Assembly (NCBI GenBank): GCA_030248215.1
Contig: JASANG010003262.1
Coordinates: 124,001 to 188,000 of the forward strand
DNA: 64,000 bases
Direction of reading: 5' to 3'
Source of the DNA: Enoplolaimus lenunculus
Lineage: Eukaryota; Nematoda; Enoplea; Enoplida; Thoracostomopsidae
Shown: piece after piece, positions 44,301-52,964 of the stretch
Position numbering within the stretch: position 1 is the stretch's first letter
Layout of the letters: every line of letters begins with the position of its first letter
Notes under the pieces: generated by a model
What the model was told of the DNA's origin: nothing
Seen by the model: the letters and a program-made list of their open reading frames with translations, nothing else
Databases searched by the model: none
Made by a program: the position numbers and the translations under genes

Positions 44301-47300
44301 AGACAAAGTTAACTCCACCACAGTCAAATTCGACTCACTGAGCCGCTCGTTTGACTCAGGCGGAGTCAAATTTGACTCCATTTTTGTAGTACCGTAGAGC
44401 CTATTTCGAAGAGAGTCAATTTGACTCAATATTTTTGCAGTGTACTTGTAGCATACGAAACATGCTAGAAAAGTTACGCTTTTGCAGAAAAACACCGCAC
44501 AAAAATTTCAGCGAAGACAAAGTTGGTAATTAATATAACCAAGAGTGGATAATGACGAGAGTGTGCAACTCTTGGGGCCCCGCATGGTACAAAATGTGCC
44601 ACCGGGCGTTGCGTTTTAGGCCGACCCACACTTTTAGAGGGGAGTCGCAGTCACATGCAATAACGCTAAATTAAACTATAAGGGAAGCATGTTTGACGCC
44701 GCATACATAAAATGCCATGTTTCGCACCGGTTGTACCCCCATCTAAATTAATGGCGGGTAGGGCAAAAACGCAACGTCTGCCGAGTACATACTTTTCTAC
44801 ACAGAATGTGCCCAGTTGCACACTCTTGTTAAATAGCGATTATCCACTCTTGGTATAACCAAGATTACAAAAAGTTATCTGTTACTATTTGTGGTATCGC
44901 GTGGTCTCAGTATTACTGTACCCATTCTCTCATTTAGTGCGGTTAGAAATTACGGTGAGTTTTCCGAACTAAATCGGATTATAAGCACTGCGAAAAACAC
45001 TGTACGATACGCCGCGTGCCTTGCTTTATTGGCGTTGAAACTCAGCTAAAAGGGACACCACAGAAGACAGTCTGTGTGATGCTACATAAGATTAACTGCT
45101 ACGAAATGATAGTGTCGCATTCTTATACCTAACATACTCTTTGCATAACCGATAGTATATAGCCGCAGGTTGTAGCCGCGGTGTAGACGGATATCCGTTT
45201 CCGGTTAAAAATCGGTGTCCGTTTCCGTTGCAAAAATAAAGGAAATTTTATTACTTTCAAAATTTGTTACAAATCACGCATATATGTCACAATTTTTTTT
45301 GTTACAGATATGCTGCAATTGTTCGAAATGAAATAAAAATTACGAATTATGAAAGACCGTTGAAAATATTCACGTCTCCAATTGTTTTGACGGAAAAATA
45401 TAACATTTTTGAAACTTTCAATACTACAGTATCTGTTTTCCGTTTCCGTTATTTTGATCACTATCCGGTTCCGTTATTTTTACTATCCATTTACACACGT
45501 GGTTGCAATTTGCGTCGCCAAACTGTGAATTACAAGAAGCACGCATAACCCAAATGCGGATTACTCCGTCCGCCATTAAATGTGGGCGTTTGCCAATACC
45601 CAACGTGTACAAACACGCTGAGCAATTTACAAATGACTGCTGGGTGTGTAATATGCATGATGAATATAGTAGAAATCAGGGTGGGTATGCAAGGGGGGAC
45701 AATGTAGAGAACAGGGGTGAAACAGTAGAATAAGCATATTGCTAAGCCTAAGCCTAAGCGCGAGCACAAGGATGAGCCTATTCCTAAGCCTAAACCTAAG
45801 CCTAAGCCTAAGCCCAGAACTTAGTCCAAAGCTTAAGCTGACTCTATTACAGACCCGCAGAAAAACGTTCCGGCCTTGTTCTATACATGGGCCGCATGGG
45901 GGAATAGCCGTCGTACCAGAATTGAGGGGGTATATACTAAATAACAACGCTGCGATGGGTACCTTCTTTTCTACGCAGAATGTACACAATTGCACACTCT
46001 TATCTAAGAGCATCTTCAACTCTTGATATAAACGTAAAAGGTGCGACTAAGCCTTTGTTTAAGAGACGCCAAAATCTCTGTAAACATGCAAAATGTTCAG
46101 GTCCAATTCTTGCTTTACGAGTGTGTAAAACGTTAATAATTTTATTTTATAGGCATTTCGACGTATAGTCAGAATGTTTCGCAAACTGGATTGTCAAAAA
46201 TTAGGCGACCAAATGAGAAACCGAGCGAGACGCCAACGACGAAAACATCGAAAATTTTCTAATCACCAAAATCATCGTCGTACTGAAAATCGACTCGAAA
46301 ATTCAAAACAACATCATCAAATACATGAACGGCAACAACAAGAACACGAACAACAACAGAAACAACAGCAACCACAGCAACAGCAGCAGCAACAGCAGCA
46401 ACAACAACAACAACAACAACAACAACAACCGCAACAACAACAACGACGACGAAGTCAGCAACGGCAAGAAGACCAACAACTCCAACATCGCGAGCAACAA
46501 ACAGACAACCACCAAGCCAAAGAAATTGAAGAGTCGCTAACTGACCAATCAGAAATCGTTTCACCCGAAGTCACGGTAAATGCTCGCGAAAATGGTAGCG
46601 TTTACCAGCTTCACAAAGAACCAGCAACGTTGGTTTCAAATAGTCTCAACGATATTTTGCAAGTACCCGTAGAACAATTTCTAGAAGACTTTCATTTATC
46701 GAGCGGCAACAGCACCAATCATCAGCGTCAAGGCAACGAGCAAACTCTTCGTATGGAGATAGGGGTTACGAATTCGGAATTTAAAGATTTTCAAACCGAA
46801 AATCAAATCCACGGTATGAAAACAAGACTGGTATCCAAACAGGAGTCTACGCCAACAGAAGTAACGGGGCCGCACAACAAGTTGCAAAATGTAACAGGTG
46901 AGATATTACACAATGGTTCAAGAAATACAGTAGGGCAAAGATCATTCGCCAATTCTGAAAGTCAAAGTGTGACAAAAGTTAAAGATGGCACCCAATCACT
47001 AACAGTGACAAAATCAACACAAAAGCCCGATATGGAAATAGATGTGCAATCACGGCGTGTGTCAAAGACTATATTGGAGTCACAGAATCAATCACGAATG
47101 CTAACACAAGATAAATCTCAGGTCCACGAGCGAACACTACGACAAAAACAATTAAAAACAGGGTTAACATCAAACGAAGAAGTACAAAAGCAAAAAGAGG
47201 CGAGACACCACGGAAGTTCAAGAGAACGAACGGGTACAGAAACCCGCATGACAGATGCAGATTTGGATTGGGTAGAAGAGCTTTTAAACGACGACACCGA

Positions 47301-47328
47301 TTATTTAACCAAACCGAACGCCGTTTGA
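41342..47328 (+). CDS. sfrp: Secreted Frizzled-related protein with long Gln-rich tail
   Basis: Exons 41342-41659, 42622-42835, 43399-43476, 43699-44003 and 46153-47328 join in frame to 696 residues. Residues 1-21 are a signal peptide (MKLLIQAHLAFIAVLNPILS). The Frizzled cysteine-rich domain spans exons 1-2 with all ten cysteines (CVDIP, SLC, MRLPNLLRHE, NC; then FLCSLFASVC, PCRSLC, GCE, GFPWPEMLRC, DMC). Exons 3-5 form the netrin-like domain (KCPAC, FCRS, GCEC, KLLVMG, MFRKLDC). Known role: sFRPs are extracellular Wnt antagonists or carriers. No membrane helix follows the CRD, so it is not a Frizzled receptor. Typical sFRPs are about 300 residues and end soon after the netrin domain. This one carries some 370 more: basic, then poly-Gln, then Ser/Thr/Gln-rich. 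The exon 2 donor (CAGC|GTAACT) is my weakest junction. Confidence 0.88.
41697..41875 (-). mobile_element. CCCGTAGCCAG family element (inverted), sFRP intron 1
   Basis: GGCCCGTAGCCAGCTCACCG, GGGGCATACAGGGTTTTCGT, CTGACAAGCAAGGTTGAAAA. Starts about 38 bases after the exon 1 donor. Confidence 0.5.
42060..42250. repeat. Inverted repeat with GGCGCCGTCCGTCAC units
   Basis: CGCCCGGCGCCGTCCGTCAC on the left, GACGGATGGCGCCGGACATC on the right, with ACCATAAGTTATGGT in the centre forming a perfect palindrome. Related to the 39-bp minisatellite. sFRP intron 1. Confidence 0.55.
42440..42597 (-). mobile_element. Family A element in sFRP intron 1
   Basis: ACAATGTATAGAACAGGGCC at the left, CAGTAGTATAAAGC and CCTAAG hexamers, right end TGTTGTTTACATTTACCC. 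Ends about 25 bases before the exon 2 splice site and so lies near the branch site. Confidence 0.65.
42890..43072 (+). mobile_element. Family A element in sFRP intron 2
   Basis: AGATCAGGGGCGGAACGTTT at the left, CTTAGG hexamers, CTGTTCTATACATGAGACC at the right. It starts about 55 bases after the exon 2 donor, so two copies bracket exon 2 in opposite orientation. Confidence 0.65.
44235..44442. mobile_element. TA-flanked foldback MITE (CACTGCAAAAATGG family)
   Basis: CACTACAAAAAATGG to ATTTTTGCAGTG, flanked by TA; inner GAGTCAAATT/AATTTGACTC arms and the CTCCGAAATAGGCTC / AGCCTATTTCGAAGAG pair. Longer than the copy at 14372. Lies in sFRP intron 4. Confidence 0.65.
44537..44853. mobile_element. 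Inverted-terminus element (ACCAAGAGTGGATAA)
   Basis: ACCAAGAGTGGATAATG to GATTATCCACTCTTGGT, with ATA on each side. Sub-terminal GAGTGTGCAACTC / GTTGCACACTC are also inverted. GC-rich middle. A fragment of its right part recurs at about 45940-46040. sFRP intron 4. Confidence 0.6.
45179..45500. mobile_element. hAT-like element, same family, in sFRP intron 4
   Basis: GGTGTAGACGGATATCCGTT to CACTATCCGGTTCCG and TTTACACACG. Interior resembles the copies at 22241 and 32372. Confidence 0.5.
45700..45893 (-). mobile_element. Family A element in sFRP intron 4
   Basis: CAATGTAGAGAACAGGGGTG at the left, two CCTAAG blocks with GGATGAGCCTATT between, right end CCTTGTTCTATACATGGGCC. Confidence 0.7.
46333..46500 (+). 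repeat. CAA/CAG repeat encoding poly-Gln in the sFRP tail
   Basis: Residues about 366-421 of the sFRP are mostly glutamine, including an unbroken stretch of about 18, written as mixed CAA and CAG codons with Pro, Arg and His interruptions. Being in frame inside the last exon, it is coding and not just a microsatellite. The mixed codons suggest an old and fairly stable tract. Confidence 0.9.
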
Positions 47329-47444
47329 GGATTTTAAATCCGGCCATAATTAACGTGTTTTGTAAATATTTTTGAAACATCGAGCCTGTACGGATGTTAC
47401 TGTGCATAGAAAAATTGTCTTCAAATTTCAAGACTCTTACAGTC

Positions 47445-47716
47445 TTAACCCCTTCTCACATAGACTTGCCTATAGGCAACTGAGCGCAGTGTATATACGT
47501 TAAATAATCTATATCGCATTGTGTTTAACAATTGTAACACGTATGCATAGTACTAAATCACCACAAGACGTGAGAGCGCCCCTTGGGCTCGAGCGTCAAG
47601 CTCCTATAGCTGAGTGGTGATGATAAACGCCTCCCACTCCACTCACGGGAGTTCGAATCCTAGCATGTAAGTAGGTCTCCGATGAAATAGAAAATATTCA
47701 TGTGATAAAGGGTTAA
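47445..47716 (+). mobile_element. TTAA-flanked piggyBac-like element (inverted copy)
   Basis: TTAA-CCCCTTCTCACAT to ATGTGATAAAGGG-TTAA. Here the tRNA-like A box (TAGCTGAGTGGT) and B box (GGAGTTCGAATCC) read on the plus strand at about 47608-47660. Just after the sFRP stop. Confidence 0.7.
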
Positions 47717-47740
47717 GCGAAAAATTTTCAGTTTACTATC

Positions 47741-47990
47741 TATAACCCCTTCTCACATAGAGTCGGCTATAGGCAACTCAGCGCAGTGTATATACGTTAA
47801 ATAATCTATATCGCATTGTGTGAACAATTGCAACACGTATGCATAGTACTAAATCACCACAAGACGTGAGAGCCCCCTTGGGCTCGAGCGTCAAGCTCCT
47901 ATAGCTGAGTGGTGAGTCACTGGAGTTCGAATCCTAGCATAAACGTAGGTCTCATATGAAATAGAAAATATTCATGTGATATAATGTTAA
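47741..47990 (+). mobile_element. TTAA-flanked piggyBac-like element, second copy in tandem
   Basis: Almost the same sequence as the element ending 25 bases upstream. It lacks about 20 bases inside the tRNA-like segment; left end ATAACCCCTTCTCACAT, right end ATGTGATATAATG-TTAA. The high identity of the pair points to recent activity or local duplication. Confidence 0.65.
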
Positions 47991-48234
47991 ATTCAACGCA
48001 AGCCATTTCAAATAAACGAATGGATGTTATGTTTCTCACACGGTATAATGCGTGCGTTTCGCACATGCAACGTTTTACTGTTCTACAGTATGGTTAGCGA
48101 CGTGGATTTTACCTTGTCCTTTATAGACGGTATGATGACAAATTATGTAAAATTGTTGTTTGAAATGTCCAACTAAACTAAACAGTAGTTGCGGGCTGTG
48201 TGGTATATAGCTTGTTTTGTTAAAATTATTGCGG

Positions 48235-48545
48235 TTGGTGCCAAAATTTTAAAGTTCCCGCCAAAATCCAAATTTCTCGCTAAAATTATTTAACCTGCCA
48301 AATTTAAATTTTCCCGCCAAAATTTGTGTTTTACCTGTAGACTCTGAGTTCCCCGCCAAAATTACAATTTTGTTTATTTCTCCCATTTTAAAAGATTAAA
48401 TTTTCCGCTCAAACCAAAACTTAAATTTTTTGCTAAGTACAGTTTGAATTTCAGACACAATTTAAATTTGCCTGCCAAAATTTTTTGAATTTAAGAGCTG
48501 AAACTTAAAATTTCCGCCAATTTTGAATTTTCCAGATTAAAACGC
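48235..48545. repeat. Degenerate tandem repeat of GCCAAAATTTAAATTTTCCC type
   Basis: CCCGCCAAAATT or a close variant recurs about every 25-30 bases, alternating with AAATTT. Copies are strongly diverged. No coding potential. Confidence 0.5.
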
Positions 48546-48892
48546 TGTCTATATTTTACACTAAATTTTGTCTCTAGAATATTAATTTCTCATTTGAAAA
48601 TATGGTCCTATAAAAGACACTAAACGCAGAAAAATAACCTAGACTGCTCAATTATGTAACAGACACTTCAACAACCCACATGAGCTTTATTACCTCTACA
48701 GGGTGACTACAGTTTCATTGTTATCGAATACGCTGAAATGTCCGTCCATTTGCGTTGTGATGCGAAAAAAATGGTTTTTGTGAAGCACTATGCAATCATA
48801 CATTCATGGAGTAGTTTTAGCAGTTTATTCTTGGAATATCTGTTATTTGAAAATGTTATGTTTAATGGTAACGCTCCGAAAACAAATTCACT

Positions 48893-49292
48893 AAAGCCTG
48901 ATTCACACGTGCAAGTTTTTGTTGCAAGAATTTGCACACTGCAAAAAATGTAGAGTCAAATTGACTCCCTCCGAAATAGGCTCTACTGGTCTATACAAAC
49001 TGAGTCAAATTCAACTCACTGAGTCGCACGTTTGCCTTTGGAACAGTGCAGCTGCAACTTGTACTTGCAAGTTTTATCCAAAATCCCGTTCGAAATACTT
49101 GCAACTGCAAATATATAATTCATTAAAAATCATAGCTAGCATTGTGTTCACATATGTGAATAACCATGCAAGTTCACTAAACTTATTGCAGACGGTTTCT
49201 CATTGGTTGATGAAAGAATGCAAGTTCGTTCTGCGTGCAATTTGGAGCTTCAAGTTCTCGCAACAAAATATTGCGTGCGTGAATAGGGCTTT
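48893..49292. mobile_element. Foldback MITE (AAGCCCTATTCACACGTGCAAG family) with a nested MITE
   Basis: Left AAAGCCTGATTCACACGTGC, right GCGTGAATAGGGCTTT. At 48937 it is interrupted by CACTGCAAAAAATGTAGAGT, the left part of the TA-flanked family, reaching to about 49035, whose right end is missing. So one MITE jumped into another and was later trimmed. Confidence 0.65.
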
Positions 49293-50055
49293 ATAAACAA
49301 GATTTGCATCCTAAAATACATAATATTTTAACTTTATTTTAGTAATTCAAACATTAAAAACTTATTAGAAAAGAACGTCTAAATTATAGGCCAAAGTCTA
49401 ATAAGTTTCCAACGGCAAATATATATAAAAACGCGAAAGAATTTTTGGTCTTGCCGCCTAACGTAGGCAAAATTTATTTAGTAGCGTGTAATGGATCGCG
49501 GCGAGTATAGCGCAGCCTTAAAGGACTCGAACTGCCCGCCGTTCAAAATAATAGATTAACTGTACTATCTATCATACGTAGCTTTGTAGTATATAAATAA
49601 GAAAATTTAGTGTTAACGTTAAGCATAACGTTTTTATATCCTAATTTGTCCGGGACCTATTGGTATATCGCATTCTCATTTGGACCTATTTTTGCCGTCT
49701 AGCGCAAAGTATACTATGAGCAACTAAAGCACAAACTTTATAACGCGAAAAATATAGCATCAATCACAGTTTTCTCTATAACAACAAGGGGGGGAACTTT
49801 AATAGATACCCTCAGAGGGTAACTCTTATTGATTACATATAAGGGTGAAACTTTAAATGATTCAAAATATATACCCAGTATGCTGATGAATGCGAAGTTC
49901 AAAATGGTAACGCGACGTTGAAAGTGCACTGGGGTTTCAGCAAAAACCGCTCATAGACGAGCGGTAAATGGTAAACACCTTTTACATTCGAGAATGCGGT
50001 GTTTGAACCCTACCTACTAAAGTTAGATTTTGTATCGCAAGATAATATCGATGTG

Positions 50056-50307
50056 CACTGTAAATTTCAATGAGTTGACTAATCAATTTAGCTAGCGAGT
50101 TGGCTATTTCTGAATTAATATCACTAAATATTAACTCACTGTGAATTGAGTTGATTCTCACTTCGACTTGAATTGACTCCGGGTGAGTTGATTAATAAAC
50201 TCAGAATGAATTGAATCGGCTCAAAATTATGAGTTCTGATAGTCCTAACTCAGACTGAGTGATTCAAGTCATGCTGAGTTAAAATCAACTCACTGAAATT
50301 TACAGTG
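50056..50307. mobile_element. Foldback MITE (CACTGTAAATTTCAGTGAGTTGA type)
   Basis: Termini CACTGTAAATTTCAATGAGT and ACTCACTGAAATTTACAGTG are inverted; inner GAGTTGATTAATCAACT-like motifs repeat. Full inverted symmetry over most of 250 bp. Confidence 0.65.
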
Positions 50308-50900
50308 CAGTCATGAAGCAGAATTGGAAGCAGACGTAGTTTTTGTTGTCTCAACTGATGCCTAATGGAACATTCACGCTATACAGCACGCTCTACTGCA
50401 AAAAAATGTCTGGGTCTGAGTAGGCCCGACGTCGTTTTAACACACTCTATTACGAGGCCACTATGAAGTGCGGTAGTCTCTAAAGAGGACGTAGGACATA
50501 TTGCACTGTGTTTATATAGCATCGCAAACGTACATAACAACACAAACGCATATATACACTTATTTATTTTGCTTAATTTTTTACCTCTGTTCCGACTCCC
50601 TTCGGACAATGTCGGGACAATTAATAGTGTCTACGTGCCGCATAAAATTATACTTATACGCTAGTGGCATCTTCGATTTGTACACGGATCCCTACCGGGT
50701 GGTTGGACAAATTTTTACATTAGGTCGCGCATTATAAATTGGATGACCCATAATTTAAACTTAAGACGTTTTTGTTGATGTCATTGATCTTGAAATGATA
50801 ACTGAAGGTCTGCACTAGAGTAAAAGAGTTGTTATTCGGAAGAAACGAAAAACCGTTTTCTGGTTGAATCAATTTTTCCGAAAAACAACTTAGAAATAGA

Positions 50901-51154
50901 AACTGTAAATTCCAATGCGTTGATTAATTTATTCAGTGTGAGAATTAGCTATTTTTGGTAATTTCTGAGTTAATAACAGTAAATATTACTTAATTCACTC
51001 TGCGTTGATTTAATCCAGATGAGCGAATTAATTGACTCAGAATGAGTTCAATAAATTCAGATTCCTGAGTTCTGAAACACCTAATTCACAGCTCAGGCTT
51101 GTGAGTGGATTCAACTCAATCTGAGTTAAAATCAAGACATTGAAATTGACAGTG
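50901..51154. mobile_element. Foldback MITE (same family as 50056, diverged)
   Basis: AACTGTAAATTCCAATGCGT to AGACATTGAAATTGACAGTG, with GTTGATTAATTTATTC and GAGTTAAAATCAA inside. About 600 bases after the better copy. Confidence 0.55.
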
Positions 51155-52456
51155 TACACAAAGTTTGGTGTTTGCCAGAGACAATCGCGGGCCACGAGAA
51201 CGGTACTGCCATGTGAAAGTCCAGGGCTAGCACCAAATTTAACTTTTCGACTTAGCTAAAGATAAGAAAAATGCTGAATTACCCAGAAACAAAGAATACT
51301 TAAAGCTTTTGATGATTCAAGGTCAAGCGTTTCAGATTATCAGAATAATTAGTTCTATACATTCGCATACTGTTAAAACTCTGTTCTATACATTCGCCCT
51401 GAGGCTACACGTTCAGGCGTGATTTTGGCTTTTTATGTCCCTGTTCTCCCAGGCCCGTTGGCAGTGCCCCCCCTGTAAGTGGTCCCTGCCGCTGCTCCCT
51501 CCCGGTCGTTTGAATTCAAAGTCTTATGAAGGAACCGTCCGGTTATGTCATTTGCGGCTATTGCATTAATGACATATCCGTTGTCCGGACTAATTAATTA
51601 GCTTTCCTGGAAGTTCTCGTTAGACTTAAGGTTCAACAGCAAGATTCAGTCACTAACTGGTTTTTCTCTGAACAGAGGAAAATCGTATTAATTCAATAAA
51701 AGAAGATTAAACCAGTTTAATCCAGGTTTTAATGAAGAAATTGAGGAATATTAAAACTGGAATAACCAGTTTTTAAAAGTTTATTTAAACTGATGTTTCT
51801 TTAATTGTGAGTTCAGTTTGGGTTCTGATCAGATACAGAATACGGTTAATTTGTAAAGCTTATTTTCTAGAATTAGACTTAACTTCTGTCGTTGTCTAAT
51901 TCTCAGATTAGTTAGTGTAAGTATTGCTTACTGGTGTTTCTTTACTTGTTTTTTGTCGTTTTCGTATTGTTTCTTTGTTCTTGTATTTCGTATTACTTAA
52001 TTTCTTACCATAAAAGAATTAATAAAGTTTTAACTTGACTTCAGTGCTGAAACAGCGAGTTCGACGGGCTTCATCGTACAAACTCAGAGGTCGAGTCTGC
52101 AGACTAAGACCAGTAAGGGATGAACTCGCCTGGTCCTCTAGTCACAAACCCCTACCCCCGATTATTTGGGTGGTTTTAGCTACGGGCCCATGTATCTCTA
52201 CATTGGCCCCCGTTAGACCCTCAATCCCTCTATGCAATGAATAAAACTTTGTATCCTAAAGTCACCGCCCCCCCCCCAACTGTTTATCGATCTTAAAAAC
52301 ATTTTCTAGAAATTTCTCTTACACCGTTTCCTCATAGGGTAGGATGAACTAAAATTGAATTTTACTACATCATACAAAAGATCTGTATTAATACGCATAA
52401 CAAACACACAACGTTTGTGCCGTGTTTGTACTGAGCTTGTGAGTGTCTGTGATATT

Positions 52457-52518
52457 GTTAGCCTCATCCTAACGAGTGTCAAATAATTTTCTGTGACACT
52501 CGTTAGGGTGGGGCTAAC
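52457..52518. repeat. Near-perfect hairpin, 25-bp arms
   Basis: GTTAGCCTCATCCTAACGAG and on, then a 12-base loop, then its complement ending GTGGGGCTAAC; about two mismatches in 25. GTGAGGCTAATAAGTGT close by repeats part of the arm. Confidence 0.7.
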
Positions 52519-52964
52519 GGAGAAACAGTCGTTTGGGTGAGGCTAATAAGTGTACATTTTGAAATGTGTACATGAGGTAACCCAAACACCGGTACAAATC
52601 AGCGGCAGTGACTCAAAAAGTTATTGTGAACTTTGCATAATGGTGAACAAGCATTAAGGTTATTATACTTTGTTGCGTTTTGTTATTAGCTGTAGTTGCA
52701 CATATGTGCAACTTTCCTGAACGACCGGGAGGATTTCATACAAACGCTTTCAGTTCACTTCAATTTCAAACTGCACATACACTATTTGAATTTATTCCAT
52801 AAATAAGACAGGCTTTTTAGTTTTACGTTTACAAAATTGAACAACGAATCTTTTGTAGAACGATCATTTATATAATTTTAAAAACTATTTACTAGTGAGC
52901 AGGAACGGTGCCATAATATGTATGTGAGGCGTTTCAGCTTTAATAATGTAGATATACTGTTGTA

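Larger units (their letters stand above)
47329..52964. other. Intergenic region between sFRP and sulfotransferase (5.6 kb)
   Basis: Two TTAA elements (47445, 47741), a degenerate tandem repeat (48235), nested MITEs (48893), a GAGTATAGCGCAGCC fragment (49490), two foldback MITEs (50056, 50901) and a hairpin (52457). 51160-52440 shows no gene; AATAAAG at 52020 ends an AT-rich part and could be an element tail or an unlinked 3' end. Nothing seen in 52520-52960. Confidence 0.6.

Noticed and set aside
46259-46564. Poly-Val and poly-Leu proteins antisense or frameshifted to the CAA/CAG tract
   Set aside because: They are shadows of the poly-Gln coding exon of the sFRP.
51900-52260. Possible 3' end of an unseen gene or retroelement around AATAAAG
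   Set aside because: No upstream open frame, no terminal repeats and no enzyme motif; only an A/T-rich signal that occurs by chance.
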